The notes: a model not told the origin generated them from the letters alone. A DNA stretch of 64,000 bases from Fibrobacter sp. (GCA_024398845.1 JAKSIM010000004.1:32790-96789); one strand, 5' to 3'; shown: positions 1-10,067, counted from the first letter of the stretch. Numbers and translations are program-made.

Positions 1-254
1 TTCATGTTCGGAGCGTAGTTGTAGAGCCACTTCGAGAATTCCGGCATGGCGGGCTTATCGTTTTCCCAGTTCAAGGCATCTTCCGACACCTGGATGAGCA
101 TGTGGTTGTCCGTATCGACAAGCACGTAACCATCATCGAAGCGGATAATGTCCGGGTCATGCCCTGCCCACTTGGTTTCCTTACCGTACCACTCAACAGC
201 TAAAGAGGGCGCTATAAGCAACGCCACCGCTGCAACAAAAAAGCGTTTGGACAT
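1..254 (-). CDS. Secreted GH43-like glycosidase, N-terminal fragment
   Basis: Only the first 84 codons are in the window; the gene continues past base 1. The ATG at 252-254 follows an AGGAG site at good spacing. Residues 1-20 form a signal peptide (basic MSKR, then a hydrophobic run ending near SLA), so the product is exported. After about 30 residues comes HDPDIIRFDDGYVLV, which resembles the first blade of five-bladed propeller glycosidases of family GH43, where the Asp in the DPD motif is the general base. GH43 members release arabinose or xylose from arabinan, arabinoxylan or RG-I side chains, which would fit the pectin locus further along. Substrate cannot be told from this fragment, and GH32/GH62-type propellers are an alternative. 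Confidence 0.6.
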   Translation of the reverse strand, partial: MSKRFFVAAVALLIAPSLAVEWYGKETKWAGHDPDIIRFDDGYVLVDTDNHMLIQVSEDALNWENDKPAMPEFSKWLYNYAPNM

Positions 255-299
255 AATGGACTCCTAAAATTCAATCCCTATATCCAAATATATACAAGA

Positions 300-2051
300 T
301 TAAAGAACAACTACCTTATTCTTTCCTGTTTTCTTGGCCTTATAAAGAGCATCGTCAACACGAACGCAAATTGAATCGCTCGTATCGCCCTTTCTGAGTT
401 CTGTTACACCAAGACTGATGGTCTTTTTACCAACTAATTCAAATTCAAGCTTAGAAAATCCCGTACGAACCGCTTCCGCAAAAGCAACGGCTTCCTTGGC
501 CCCCATATCGGGGAGCATAATCATAAATTCTTCGCCACCCCAACGGCCGGCATCGGCATCAGGCGCATTTTCGAACGAAGCCATTTGAATTTGTTTCGAA
601 AGCCCCATAATAACATTGTCGCCTTCCTTATGGCCAAAGGTATCGTTCACCGACTTGAAGTTATCTATGTCAATCATCACGAGAGACATTTTTTCTGCAG
701 GGAACTCGGCAAAGCGTTCTTCAATACGGCGCTGGATTTCGGCACGGTTATACAAGTCCGTCAATCCATCCGTAATGGAGTTCTTGGTCATCTTGTTGTA
801 CATTTCCATCAGTTCCGCAGACGAAACGTTGGTAAAGTTGGCCAAGCGGCTAATAACAGAGACTTTTCCATCGCTGAGGCTATCCGCAAATACGGCAACC
901 TTCTGCTTTGAAAAATCAGCGGGACCTTCACGCATGGCCACAAGAGCCATCACTGAATTATGCAAATTCACAATACCATTCGTGCGCAAAAATTCACATG
1001 CCGTCACAGCACCCGACGTGGAAGCAATCGTATTAAAGGGCAATGTTTCTTTATTGACATCCTTTTCGCCCCAAAAGGACTTTCTCGCCACACTAGCGTA
1101 CAAAAAAATGGCATCCGGACAGAACTTGGATAAACGGCCCGCGCCAATACGAACACTATCCATAATGGACTGGGGGTCGCCGTACGAAATACGAACAAAC
1201 GTGCCCATGGGAATATCAGCGGCAAGCATCAAGGCTCCTTCTTCGGAGCATGCTATTGGGCAACGGAAAATATTATCCCCGCTACCATAATAAAAAAGCG
1301 GGAATTCCAGCGTATTCTGCGAAAAATAGTAGTCGTTTTGGATATTCAAATACTTTGAATAGGTCTCAAAAGCAGGCTGATTATCAAGTTCCCACAAAAT
1401 ATTCTTATTGGCCTTGGTAACCGTAAAGTTTCTACCCAAAGGCTTCCAACCAGAAACACTAGTCGTCTCTACGTGGAGGTTCTCACCACCATAAAGAATG
1501 CAAATAACGGCGGACTCCGAAAATCCATGTCTGTTTGAAAACACGTAGGAAGGAATTTCATCATTAATTCGGCCAGCGACGCCGCCAAACACCTGCACTT
1601 CCCGTCTAAGCGCACTCAGCCCTTTGCAAAAATCAGTATAGGACATCGCCGGAGAAGCCGCAAGCAACTGGACGGCGGTTATCCAAGGGCGCTTTTCCAC
1701 TTCGCGAACCAAGTCGTCCGCTCTCGCCCGAGCTTGATCCTGGTCCAAAGGATACTGTAAAATGCCAATTCTAGAAGAAGGCTGTTCAAAGATAGTGCAA
1801 GATACGGTCACCGATTTCCCGGAGAACGCACCTCCAACAAAACTACCATTGCAGGAACTCCCTATGCAAAGAGCATCAGGGAAAACACTAACAACGGTAT
1901 TGCAAACCTCGGTCAGCTGATTAAAGTTGTTCTGTTCGGTATAAATTTGGAATAACAATTTTAATGGCAAATCACCACGCAATCTGCCAATCTCACCAAG
2001 CTTTGCATTCAACTGCCTGGAGTTTTCATATGCAAACAGAACTTGTTTCAC
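300..2051 (-). CDS. FIST sensor domain-GGDEF diguanylate cyclase
   Basis: A 583-residue cytoplasmic protein with no signal peptide or membrane segment. Roughly residues 30-400 match the FIST N and C domains, proposed small-ligand (possibly amino-acid) sensors. Residues about 425-583 are a GGDEF domain, starting with DGLTDLYNR and carrying the active-site signature GGEEF, so it should make c-di-GMP from two GTP. The product-inhibition I-site (RxxD before the signature) is absent: the equivalent residues are Ala and Ala in APDADAGRW. Translation starts at GTG (2049-2051), with GAGG about 14 bases upstream. The gene is divergent from hisI. Direct FIST-GGDEF fusion suggests ligand-gated c-di-GMP synthesis; the ligand is unknown. 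Confidence 0.85.
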   Translation of the reverse strand: MKQVLFAYENSRQLNAKLGEIGRLRGDLPLKLLFQIYTEQNNFNQLTEVCNTVVSVFPDALCIGSSCNGSFVGGAFSGKSVTVSCTIFEQPSSRIGILQYPLDQDQARARADDLVREVEKRPWITAVQLLAASPAMSYTDFCKGLSALRREVQVFGGVAGRINDEIPSYVFSNRHGFSESAVICILYGGENLHVETTSVSGWKPLGRNFTVTKANKNILWELDNQPAFETYSKYLNIQNDYYFSQNTLEFPLFYYGSGDNIFRCPIACSEEGALMLAADIPMGTFVRISYGDPQSIMDSVRIGAGRLSKFCPDAIFLYASVARKSFWGEKDVNKETLPFNTIASTSGAVTACEFLRTNGIVNLHNSVMALVAMREGPADFSKQKVAVFADSLSDGKVSVISRLANFTNVSSAELMEMYNKMTKNSITDGLTDLYNRAEIQRRIEERFAEFPAEKMSLVMIDIDNFKSVNDTFGHKEGDNVIMGLSKQIQMASFENAPDADAGRWGGEEFMIMLPDMGAKEAVAFAEAVRTGFSKLEFELVGKKTISLGVTELRKGDTSDSICVRVDDALYKAKKTGKNKVVVL

Positions 2052-2218
2052 TTTATTCCAATAACCTCAAAAAAAAGATAATAAAAATAAAAGTTTCGGT
2101 ACAGCAATATGTAAAAAAAGTTAACAAAAGACTCAAAAACCTTTAAAAGCGTAAAAAAATCGGGAAATAGACGAATAAAAAGCAATCTATTCTATATTTT
2201 GGATAAAAAGAGGTCTTT

Positions 2219-2569
2219 ATGAAATTCGAAGAAATCATGAAAGAAGTGAAATTCGAAGTGGAAGTGGACGGCGTGAAGCTCGCCCCCGCTATCGTTCAGG
2301 ATGCCGACAAGGGCGACGTGCTCATGATGGCGTGGATGAACGAAGAAGCCCTCCGCCGCACCCACGAATGTGGCGAGATGGTGTTCTGGAGCCGCAGCCG
2401 CAAGGAATACTGGCACAAGGGCGACACGAGCGGAAACGTGATGACCGTCGTCGAGTGGGCCGCCGACTGCGACAGTGACGCACTCCTCTTCAAGGTGCGC
2501 ATGCAAGGCCCTCAGGTCGCTTGCCACACCGGTGCAAGAAGTTGCTTCTTCAAAAAATGCGAGAAGTAA
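2219..2569 (+). CDS. hisI: Phosphoribosyl-AMP cyclohydrolase
   Basis: 116 residues, the size of a stand-alone HisI without the HisE pyrophosphohydrolase domain. It hydrolyses the adenine ring of phosphoribosyl-AMP in histidine biosynthesis. Family motifs are present in order: [27 protein letters not shown], the metal-binding DCDSDALL with its paired aspartates, and the [10 protein letters not shown] end with zinc-ligand cysteines. A strong SD (AAGAGG) lies just before the ATG. No other his gene is nearby, so it is an isolated pathway gene. A GGTTAGTGG-type repeat begins directly after the stop codon. Confidence 0.95.
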   Translation: MKFEEIMKEVKFEVEVDGVKLAPAIVQDADKGDVLMMAWMNEEALRRTHECGEMVFWSRSRKEYWHKGDTSGNVMTVVEWAADCDSDALLFKVRMQGPQVACHTGARSCFFKKCEK

Positions 2570-2591
2570 GGTTAGTGGTTAGTGGCTAGGG
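2570..2591 (+). repeat. GGTTAGTGG-type intergenic repeat, copy 1
   Basis: Immediately after the hisI stop lies GGTTAGTGGTTAGTG (2570-2584), identical over 15 bases to 28898-28912. A relative lies at 39433-39459. All copies are in intergenic DNA next to stop codons. Function unknown. Confidence 0.55.
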
Positions 2592-2619
2592 AAGAAAGTC
2601 TATAAAAAAGAAAGGAAAA

Positions 2620-3597
2620 ATGAAAAAATTATTCGTACTGTGGCTTGCCGCAATGATGTTCGTCGCCTGCGGTGACGACAGCAGTTCCAACGCAGGTCAT
2701 GATTTTTCAAAGGACCCCGGAACCATCTACCGCTACTTGGATGTTTCTCAACTTGACGCCAATCAAATTGTCATGGACTACGGATACTGTGATTCGGACA
2801 GTCTTGGAAATGTCTATTGGAAACCTGGACCAAGAACAGATTTATACTCCATTCGAAACGACACTCTTTTGCTCAGAAGGGTGTATGAAGATGGGGATAC
2901 AAGTGACGAATATGAGATTTTCACAGGAAACAATAGTGGCATCATTGGCAATTGGCATGAAACAAACTGCGAATACGATTACGACTACGATAGCGGGGAA
3001 ACAGTGATAGATTGCTATGCATCACCATTGGTCACCTACTTGGATATTTCTAATGATTACGCCATAGCCTCTGCTAAACTAAATCCCAATTACGATTTAA
3101 TGTCCAACGATGGAATCTGTTACGACCTATATGAATTTGGTGAAAAATTAGAAGATTTGTGTTATGCAAAATACGATTCTTTTGCGAATATTCACGGAGT
3201 GTATTCCGTTCCTGACGTAGTAGTTCTCAACGACACCATTTCCATAACTCGAAAATCACCCTTAAGCATTGCAGTAAAAATTGGATCTGTCGAGTTTTTG
3301 TATAGTGAGGCAATAGATGTTTCCGAAGACAATTGGACAAGAAATCGCTCTGTATCCCTTGGCGGGAAAACTTGTACCTATGGCTACGCAACAATTTTCA
3401 TTCCAAAAGAAAATTGCAACGAAAACGGAGCCAAGGCCTTAGTAGAATTAGAAAAAAATAGTGAAAAAATGAAAGATGAATATAAACAATGTATAGAAGA
3501 TCTTCACCTTCCTCAGGTTCAAACCGACTACACCCTCTACAAAAAAGCAGCAATCTATCGCCCCCACACAAAAAAGCGGACTTTATTTGAGAAATAA
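2620..3597 (+). CDS. Lipoprotein of unknown function
   Basis: 325 residues beginning MKKLFVLWLAAMMFVACGDD: a type II signal peptide with lipobox FVAC, so Cys17 is probably lipidated. A short Ser/Asp stretch follows, as in many Fibrobacter lipoproteins. The rest is acidic and rich in Tyr, Asp and Cys; spaced cysteines suggest disulfides in the periplasm or at the surface. I recognise no catalytic motif. An AAGGAAAAA SD precedes the ATG. The 3' end overlaps the TTG start of tilS by 11 bases, so the two are probably co-transcribed and translationally coupled, although a functional link is not obvious. Confidence 0.7.
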   Translation: MKKLFVLWLAAMMFVACGDDSSSNAGHDFSKDPGTIYRYLDVSQLDANQIVMDYGYCDSDSLGNVYWKPGPRTDLYSIRNDTLLLRRVYEDGDTSDEYEIFTGNNSGIIGNWHETNCEYDYDYDSGETVIDCYASPLVTYLDISNDYAIASAKLNPNYDLMSNDGICYDLYEFGEKLEDLCYAKYDSFANIHGVYSVPDVVVLNDTISITRKSPLSIAVKIGSVEFLYSEAIDVSEDNWTRNRSVSLGGKTCTYGYATIFIPKENCNENGAKALVELEKNSEKMKDEYKQCIEDLHLPQVQTDYTLYKKAAIYRPHTKKRTLFEK

Positions 3598-4849
3598 TCT
3601 AGCCACAGAAATTCAGCAACAACTCAATGACCGAAAATTTCGGCGGTTGTTGCTTGCTGTTTCCGGCGGCTTGGACTCCATTTGTTTAGCTCATTACTTT
3701 ATCACAAATCGAGACGTTCTAGGCGTTGAATGGCTAGGCATAGCCCACGTGAACCACGGTCTGCGTGCAGGTTCCGCCGATTTGGACGAGAAGTTGGTCC
3801 GCGATTTTGCAACGGCGTACGGCATTCCTTTTTTCTGTGCGCATTTGGACGGGGCTGCTTTAAAATCTGCAGAAGGTTCCCTTGAAGAAAATGCCCGCGA
3901 CGCGCGATACGACGCCCTACGCAATTTTGCTGAGGAAGCGCTCGCCGACGCCATCCTGACAGCACACCATGCGGGCGACCAGGCGGAAACCGTCTATATG
4001 CGACTCCGGCGAGGTACGACTCTTGCAGGCCTTCGCGGCATGCAAAGTATCCGTCAAACAGCCAAGACTCCCATTTACCGTCCGTTCCTGAATGTCCCCC
4101 GCGAAGAACTGCGCGACTACGCCCGCGAAAACAGCCTCACTTGGCGTGAAGACGAAAGCAATACCGACACCAAATTCACTCGAAACCTAGTGCGTCAAAA
4201 ACTGCTCCCAGCACTCGAAGAGACAAACGCCGGAGCTTCGGCACAACTCAGCCGTATCGCCACGCTCGCCGACAACGTCTACCGCAAGGCTATAGAAGCC
4301 GCCAACCGAATTTTCGAACCTATGGTCGTCGCCGCCGTGAATTGGCCCTTCGAAGCAAATATTTCGCCTTATAAAAAAGTTTTTGCGTTAAACGCGGCAA
4401 AAGTTTCGGCCTTCGCCGAGATGACGAAGGTTTCAGCAGGAATGGCAGAACTTTTTCGTCTTTGGCTTGATTCTCGAGGATTTCGCTTCCCTGTGGGCAC
4501 CTTTGATACATCGGCGCAGCCTTCTGCGTTCACTTCAACAAGCTATCGCACGCGCTTTATCGAGAAATGCCGCAATATTATCTGGATTTACGATTCAGCC
4601 TTGTGTCAAAAACAAAACAATTTGTATTTTTTGAGCGATAAACAAAGATTTTCCGATGTGGAAGGTGTTTGGAGAGCCCCAATGGACGGGGATATCCTCA
4701 CACCACCTGATTCGAAAATTAAATCTCGGCCCCTAAAGCAGTGGCTTCAAGAGAAGGGAATTCCGCACTGGGTGCGCCCATCTTTACAAGTTTTTGCCCA
4801 AGGGAGTCAGATTCTATTTGTATCGGGCATCTGCATCAAAAAGGTTTAA
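3587..4849 (+). CDS. tilS: tRNA(Ile)-lysidine synthase
   Basis: 420 residues. TilS attaches lysine to C34 of the CAU-anticodon isoleucine tRNA, an essential step for AUA decoding. The PP-loop ATP site SGGLDS is at residues 26-31, followed by the family motifs HVNHGLR, ENARDARY and AHHAGDQAET. The C-terminal third is divergent but ends in a TilS C-terminal-domain-like segment (residues about 370-420). The start is TTG at 3587, inside the end of the preceding lipoprotein gene. No ATG lies between it and the PP-loop, so this start or one very near it is required. FtsH follows 13 bases downstream; tilS-ftsH adjacency is common in bacteria. Confidence 0.92.
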   Translation: MRNNLATEIQQQLNDRKFRRLLLAVSGGLDSICLAHYFITNRDVLGVEWLGIAHVNHGLRAGSADLDEKLVRDFATAYGIPFFCAHLDGAALKSAEGSLEENARDARYDALRNFAEEALADAILTAHHAGDQAETVYMRLRRGTTLAGLRGMQSIRQTAKTPIYRPFLNVPREELRDYARENSLTWREDESNTDTKFTRNLVRQKLLPALEETNAGASAQLSRIATLADNVYRKAIEAANRIFEPMVVAAVNWPFEANISPYKKVFALNAAKVSAFAEMTKVSAGMAELFRLWLDSRGFRFPVGTFDTSAQPSAFTSTSYRTRFIEKCRNIIWIYDSALCQKQNNLYFLSDKQRFSDVEGVWRAPMDGDILTPPDSKIKSRPLKQWLQEKGIPHWVRPSLQVFAQGSQILFVSGICIKKV

Positions 4850-4862
4850 AATAGGTAATTGA

Positions 4863-6998
4863 TTGAAAAAAGATAATTTGAATCCTGGGCCAGTTAAAAA
4901 GCCCTCCCCGTTCAAGAATAGAAACTTTATCATAGTTCTTGTAATGCTTCTTATGCTGTTCGTCATGTTCCCGCTCACGGGTAAATCTGTCGAACAAGAT
5001 TTGACGCGAACCGAATTCCTCGCCATGATGGGCGACTCGACCAAGGTTATCACGGAACTCTCCCTGCAAAAGACTCCTGACGGCATCATCATCGAAGGCG
5101 CTCGTGAAATGACCTCCGACGAAATCGCCGAGGCCAAAAAAAATCGTAGCGCCATTGCAAGATTTACACGCGCCGATGACGACGGTTCCAAGACAAAGCA
5201 CTTCAAGAGCCACATGCTCGAAGTTTCGAACGACCAAATCACAGCATGGGAAATGTTCAAGGGCGTCAAAGTCAAGGTCATCCACGAATCCTCGACCTGG
5301 ATCGACACCATCATGGCATTCCTCCCTGTCGTTATTCTCATCGCGTTCTTCTGGATTATGACCAGCCGTCAAATGGGCGGTGGCGGCAAGAACCCGTTCA
5401 GCTTTGGCAAGAGCCAGGCTAAGATTCTGAGTAACGACCCCAAGAAAAAGACCCTCTTTAGCGATGTCGCCGGTTGCGACGAAGCAAAGCAGGACTTGCA
5501 AGAAGTTGTAGAATTTTTGAAGTGTCCCAAGAAGTACGACGAACTTGGCGGTCGCATTCCAAAGGGAGCCCTCCTTGTCGGTCCTCCGGGCACCGGCAAG
5601 ACGCTTCTCGCCCGCGCGGTTGCTGGCGAAGCGGGCGTCCCGTTCTTTAGCATGAGCGGTTCCGACTTCGTAGAAATGTTCGTAGGCGTGGGAGCCTCCC
5701 GTGTGCGCGACCTTTTTGAAACCGGCAAAAAGAACGCTCCTTGCATTTTGTTCATCGATGAAATCGATGCCGTCGGTCGCCAGCGTGGCGCAGGTCTCGG
5801 TGGCGGTCACGATGAACGCGAACAGACTTTGAACCAGTTGCTCGTCGAGATGGACGGCTTTGCCGCAAACGAGGGCGTCATCTTGATTGCTGCAACGAAC
5901 CGCCCCGACGTGCTCGACAAGGCTCTGCTCCGTCCGGGTCGTTTCGACCGCCAGATTGTGGTCGGCCTCCCCGACCTCAAGGGACGTGAAGAAATTTTGA
6001 AGGTCCACTTGAAAAAGCGCAAAGTTCCTCTGGCAAACGACGTGGATGTTTCCGCCATCGCCAAGGGAACGCCAGGCCTCGCCGGTGCGGACCTCGAGAA
6101 CCTCGTGAACGAAGCGGCGCTCCTCGCCGCCCGCTTCAACAACAAGAAAGTGACGATGCTCGACTTCGAGGAAGCTCGCGACAAGCTCAGCATGGGCGCC
6201 GAACGCCGCACGCTCATCATGACCGAAGAAGAAAAGCGCCACACGGCCTACCACGAAGCGGGCCACGCCCTCATGACGCTTTTGTGCAAGCACAGCGACC
6301 CGCTCCACAAGATTACCATCATTCCGCGTGGACGCGCTCTTGGCATCACCATGAGTCTGCCCGAACGCGACCAGGTGAGTTACAGCCGCGAATACGCCGA
6401 AGAACGCATCATGATTATGATGTCCGGCCGACTCGCCGAACTCATTTTCTTCAACCACCAGAGTACAGGCGCCTCGAACGATATTCAGCGCGCCACAGAG
6501 CTCGCCCGCAAGATGATTACGGAATGGGGCTTTGACGAAGAGATTGGACCGGTCTGCTACGCCCGCGCCGACGGCGAAGTGTTCCTCGGCAGAGAAATTT
6601 CAAAGCCAAAGGAAATGAGCGAAATGATGGCCGAGAAAATCGACAACGCCGTCAACAATCTCATCAAGCGTATGGACGCAGCCGCCAAGAAACTTCTTGA
6701 AGAAAACAAGGATAAGCTTATTGATCTTGCCGAGGCGCTGTTTGAATTTGAAGTTCTGGACCGCGAGGAAATCGACCGCGTAATGGCCGGCGAAAAGCTC
6801 GAAGGCACCAAGAAGAGCCGCCAATACAAGGCCTTGGAAGAACTTGCACAAAAGAAAAAGCGCGAAGAGGAACCACCTCCAGATCCGGGCAAGCAACCGC
6901 CAGTCGCTCCCGTAGCCGACGCTCCAATTGCCGAAGTTTCTCCGAAGCCCGCCACCGGTAGCGAAGCCGCCAGCGACCACTCCGAAGGAAGAGGTTAA
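4863..6998 (+). CDS. ftsH: ATP-dependent zinc metalloprotease FtsH
   Basis: 711 residues. A membrane-anchored AAA+ protease that extracts and degrades membrane and regulatory proteins. Transmembrane (TM) segments lie at about 22-39 and 148-166, flanking a small periplasmic domain. Walker A GPPGTGKT is at 240-247, Walker B ILFIDE at 295-300 and the zinc site HEAGH at 464-468. The last 50 or so residues are a Pro/Ala/Glu-rich disordered tail, longer than in E. coli FtsH. The start is TTG (4863) with weak SD; the first residues MKKDNLNPG lead directly into the first membrane segment. It follows tilS and precedes folP by 40 bases, so these probably form one housekeeping transcript. Confidence 0.96.
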   Translation: MKKDNLNPGPVKKPSPFKNRNFIIVLVMLLMLFVMFPLTGKSVEQDLTRTEFLAMMGDSTKVITELSLQKTPDGIIIEGAREMTSDEIAEAKKNRSAIARFTRADDDGSKTKHFKSHMLEVSNDQITAWEMFKGVKVKVIHESSTWIDTIMAFLPVVILIAFFWIMTSRQMGGGGKNPFSFGKSQAKILSNDPKKKTLFSDVAGCDEAKQDLQEVVEFLKCPKKYDELGGRIPKGALLVGPPGTGKTLLARAVAGEAGVPFFSMSGSDFVEMFVGVGASRVRDLFETGKKNAPCILFIDEIDAVGRQRGAGLGGGHDEREQTLNQLLVEMDGFAANEGVILIAATNRPDVLDKALLRPGRFDRQIVVGLPDLKGREEILKVHLKKRKVPLANDVDVSAIAKGTPGLAGADLENLVNEAALLAARFNNKKVTMLDFEEARDKLSMGAERRTLIMTEEEKRHTAYHEAGHALMTLLCKHSDPLHKITIIPRGRALGITMSLPERDQVSYSREYAEERIMIMMSGRLAELIFFNHQSTGASNDIQRATELARKMITEWGFDEEIGPVCYARADGEVFLGREISKPKEMSEMMAEKIDNAVNNLIKRMDAAAKKLLEENKDKLIDLAEALFEFEVLDREEIDRVMAGEKLEGTKKSRQYKALEELAQKKKREEEPPPDPGKQPPVAPVADAPIAEVSPKPATGSEAASDHSEGRG

Positions 6999-7038
6999 GG
7001 AAACAAGCGAATAAGAACTCAGGTGTTTTTCGTTATTA

Positions 7039-7950
7039 ATGTTTGCCGACCTTCTCAACAGCACTAGCGCACTCCCTTGGAAAATCGGGAATACAGTTAT
7101 TCCCGCAAAGCGCATGCCGTTGCTCATGGGAATCGTAAACGTCACGCCAGACAGTTTTTTTGACGGTGGCAAGCACAACTCCCCCGCCGACGCTTTTGAA
7201 CACGCCATATTTCTTGTAGAGCAGGGCGCCGACATTCTCGATATCGGCGGAGAAAGCAGCCGTCCGGGAAGTGCCCCCGTTTCTGAGCAAGAAGAACTGG
7301 ACCGCGTTTGCCCAGTAGTCGAAAGCCTCGCCCAATTTGCGCACATCGCCGAAATTTCGGGCAACAACCCGCGCAAGTTTTTTATTTCTGTTGACACGAC
7401 CAAAGCAAAAGTCGCCGAGGAATGCATGCGACTTGGAGCCAACATCATTAACGACATTAGCGCATGCCAAATGGATGCGCAAATGCCTGCTGTGGTCGCC
7501 CGTACCCAAGCCGCAGTCGTCTTGAACCACATGCGCGGGAACTTCGGCACCATGCAGCAAGACTTTAAGCCCTACGCAAACGTGGTCGCAGAAGTCTGCG
7601 AAGAACTTGACATGCGAGCAAAGGCCCTCATAACGGCTGGCGTTGAACCGAGCCGCATTTGCATTGACCCGGGAATTGGATTCGGGAAATCGGTCCAGGA
7701 TAACATCGACCTGATGAAATCCCTAGACCGAATGCTCCAATTGGGCTACCCCGTACTACTCGGAAGTTCCCGAAAATCGTATATTAGCGGTATACATGGT
7801 CTCGAAAACAGCGACAGACTCATCCCGACGGTATCTGCAGGCCTTATTGCAGCCCTCCAGGGGGTCTCCGCGCTTCGAGTCCACGACGTTCGCGAAGCAA
7901 AAGAATCTATACTTTATCTAGAGGCGTTGAAGTCCAATGGTACTGTTTAA
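7039..7950 (+). CDS. folP: Dihydropteroate synthase
   Basis: 303 residues. It condenses p-aminobenzoate with hydroxymethyl-dihydropterin pyrophosphate in folate synthesis and is the sulfonamide target. Clear TIM-barrel motifs: MGIVNVTPDSFFDGG near residue 30, DILDIGGESSRPGS at about 70-83, the pterin-site D and N residues in INDISACQ, and DPGIGFGKS. It is about 20 residues longer than E. coli FolP. The end overlaps the start of cdaA by 14 bases; folP-cdaA pairing recurs in Bacteroidetes and related phyla, and here implies translational coupling. Confidence 0.95.
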   Translation: MFADLLNSTSALPWKIGNTVIPAKRMPLLMGIVNVTPDSFFDGGKHNSPADAFEHAIFLVEQGADILDIGGESSRPGSAPVSEQEELDRVCPVVESLAQFAHIAEISGNNPRKFFISVDTTKAKVAEECMRLGANIINDISACQMDAQMPAVVARTQAAVVLNHMRGNFGTMQQDFKPYANVVAEVCEELDMRAKALITAGVEPSRICIDPGIGFGKSVQDNIDLMKSLDRMLQLGYPVLLGSSRKSYISGIHGLENSDRLIPTVSAGLIAALQGVSALRVHDVREAKESILYLEALKSNGTV

Positions 7951-8767
7951 AATATTCGATGTCATTGACGTACGAATGGCCGACATTCTAGATGTTCTTC
8001 TGGTGTCCATCATTCTCTACTATGTATTCCTGTTGTTCCGCGGGACACGTGCTGTGCAAATGATTGTGGGCGGCCTACTTTTGATTGTGGCCTGGCTCAT
8101 TGCCCAGTGGTGGGAACTCAAGTCTGTGACGTGGATTCTCAGTAACCTTACGGGAATCGGTATTATCGCCCTCGTGATTCTATTCCAGCCCGAAATCCGA
8201 AGCGCCCTGACTAGAATCGGCCAAAGCATTAGCCGCGCCGACTTGCGGCAATTATTCTTTCACCCCAGTGGACTTGACGACGTGACAGAATCCATCACTT
8301 CTGCCGTACAAGATTTAGCCAAGAATCGCGTAGGCGCATTGATAGTTCTCGAAAAACGCGTTGGCCTCCGCAACTACGAAGAAACCGGAGAAATATTGAA
8401 CGCGCGTATTAGCTCTCGCTTGCTTCGCGCATTGTTCTTCCCGAATTCCGCCCTGCACGATGGCGCCGTTCTTTTAAATAGCCAGCGCATCGTTGCCGCC
8501 GGTTGTATTTTGCCCATGCCCACAGGTAACGCCGAAGGCGATGCCGGTTACGGAATGCGTCACCGCGCAGCCAAGGCCCTCGCCGCCGAATGTGACGCCA
8601 TGGTGGTCGTTGTTTCCGAAGAAACCGGTGGTATATCTATCGCCTACCGCAACAGTCTCCGCCGCAAGCTCAGCATTAAGGAACTGGAAGCCGAAATCAA
8701 GCGTCACTGGGCAGAACTATTCCACGACGAATCTGTTGAAACCAACAAAGTGACCAGCGAAGAATAA
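7937..8767 (+). CDS. cdaA: Diadenylate cyclase CdaA (c-di-AMP synthase)
   Basis: 276 residues. It makes c-di-AMP from two ATP. Three hydrophobic segments in residues 15-85 anchor it in the inner membrane. The DAC catalytic domain follows, with DGA at 175-177 and RHR at 208-210, both signature motifs of the DisA_N fold. The ATG lies inside the end of folP. A YbbR-domain CdaR regulator, often the next gene, is not found here; a different membrane protein follows after 16 bases. c-di-AMP usually controls potassium and osmolyte transport and cell-wall balance. Confidence 0.95.
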   Translation: MVLFKIFDVIDVRMADILDVLLVSIILYYVFLLFRGTRAVQMIVGGLLLIVAWLIAQWWELKSVTWILSNLTGIGIIALVILFQPEIRSALTRIGQSISRADLRQLFFHPSGLDDVTESITSAVQDLAKNRVGALIVLEKRVGLRNYEETGEILNARISSRLLRALFFPNSALHDGAVLLNSQRIVAAGCILPMPTGNAEGDAGYGMRHRAAKALAAECDAMVVVVSEETGGISIAYRNSLRRKLSIKELEAEIKRHWAELFHDESVETNKVTSEE

Positions 8768-8783
8768 TTTTTTTGAGATTCCA

Positions 8784-10067
8784 ATGAACGAAAATAAGAA
8801 TTCCAACAATACGTCTAGCACCAACAGCAAACGTAAAAAGAAAAATATTACCATTCTCATCCTTATGTTCTTGCTGCTATTGTGCTTGTTCATAGTACAA
8901 TGCCAGCTTGACAAAATGAAACAAGAAGCACTGCGCGAACAACAGCAAACAGAACTCGAAGCTCGTCAACAGCACATCCTCGATAGTTTACGCCAGTTAG
9001 AAAAAGCCAAGGCCGACAGCCTCGCCGCCCTCGAAAACGCAAGACTCGCAGACAGTCTCCGCATCGCCGATAGCTTGCGCGTCGCCGACAGCCTCCGTAC
9101 GGCAGATAGCCTTCGCCTCGCAGATTCTCTTGCCGCATTAAAATCCAACGTGAACCGCGACAGCATCCGTCACGTACGAGACAGCTTAAACCATGTGCGT
9201 GACAGCCTCGCCGCCATTGAAACCGCACGTCAGGACAGCCTCAAGCGAGCGAACGACAGTCTCGCCACCATAGAAAAAGCCCGTCTGGATTCCCTCGAAA
9301 AGAAACGCATCCAAGATAGCATCCGCGCCTCAGACCAGGTGCCGCCGACGGCCGAAATCACACCTCCCGCCGGACGCTACTACGACCCCATCAAAATGAA
9401 GGTCAAATGCGATGAAATCAAGTGCAAAACCTACCTCTCTATTGGCGACACTCTACACCCTCAGGCCGCTGACAAGGCAGTGGATTACAACAAGACCGGC
9501 AGTGTATTCTTCTACGCCGAAGACTCCGTAGGGAACAAGTCCGCTTGGGAAGAAGCCAAGTACGACATGGCAAGCGACAACATTTGCGGCAAGAACGCCT
9601 ACCCTGTTCCAGTGGGTGGCAAAACCGTCTGCGTCGATGCTTACGAATTCCCGAACACTCCCGACGAGAATCCGCGAGACATGGTCTCCCAGGAACAGGC
9701 CGCCATGCTTTGCGAACAAGCAGGCAAGCACCTTTGCAGCATTGATGAATGGCAGGCCGCCTGCCGTGGCAAAGACAACTTTAAGTACAGCTATGGCGAT
9801 GGCTACAAGCAAAACAAGTGCAACACCAACACCAAGACCGTCAAGCGCAGTGGCCGCAAAGAGCAGTGCCGCAGTTGGTGGGGCATGTACGATATGAACG
9901 GAAACCTTTGGGAATGGACTTCATCTACAAGCAAGGATCACCCGAACATGTACCTTGTAGCCGGCGGTGCCTGGAACACCAATAACGCCAGCAAGTGTAC
10001 CGAGAGCAAGTTCAGTTTCTACCCGCAGAACCAATACCCGAGTGTAGGCTTCCGCTGCTGTAAGTAA
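8784..10067 (+). CDS. Membrane protein: coiled coil plus FGE-sulfatase-like domain
   Basis: 427 residues. A basic, Asn-rich N-terminus is followed by one TM segment (about 23-41), so most of the protein is probably periplasmic. Residues about 48-185 are an almost perfect repeat array: five ADSLRx hexads, then RDSxxHV and similar units, predicted as a long charged helix or coiled coil. Residues about 190-255 resemble a small beta domain of the chitobiase C-terminal type. Residues 265-427 resemble the formylglycine-generating-enzyme/sulfatase-modifying fold (EWQAACRG, MYDMNGNLWEWT, GGAWNT, GFRCCK). Such domains often serve non-catalytic roles; several cysteines could form disulfides. Co-oriented 16 bases after cdaA, so it may be in the same operon. 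Confidence 0.75.
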   Translation: MNENKNSNNTSSTNSKRKKKNITILILMFLLLLCLFIVQCQLDKMKQEALREQQQTELEARQQHILDSLRQLEKAKADSLAALENARLADSLRIADSLRVADSLRTADSLRLADSLAALKSNVNRDSIRHVRDSLNHVRDSLAAIETARQDSLKRANDSLATIEKARLDSLEKKRIQDSIRASDQVPPTAEITPPAGRYYDPIKMKVKCDEIKCKTYLSIGDTLHPQAADKAVDYNKTGSVFFYAEDSVGNKSAWEEAKYDMASDNICGKNAYPVPVGGKTVCVDAYEFPNTPDENPRDMVSQEQAAMLCEQAGKHLCSIDEWQAACRGKDNFKYSYGDGYKQNKCNTNTKTVKRSGRKEQCRSWWGMYDMNGNLWEWTSSTSKDHPNMYLVAGGAWNTNNASKCTESKFSFYPQNQYPSVGFRCCK

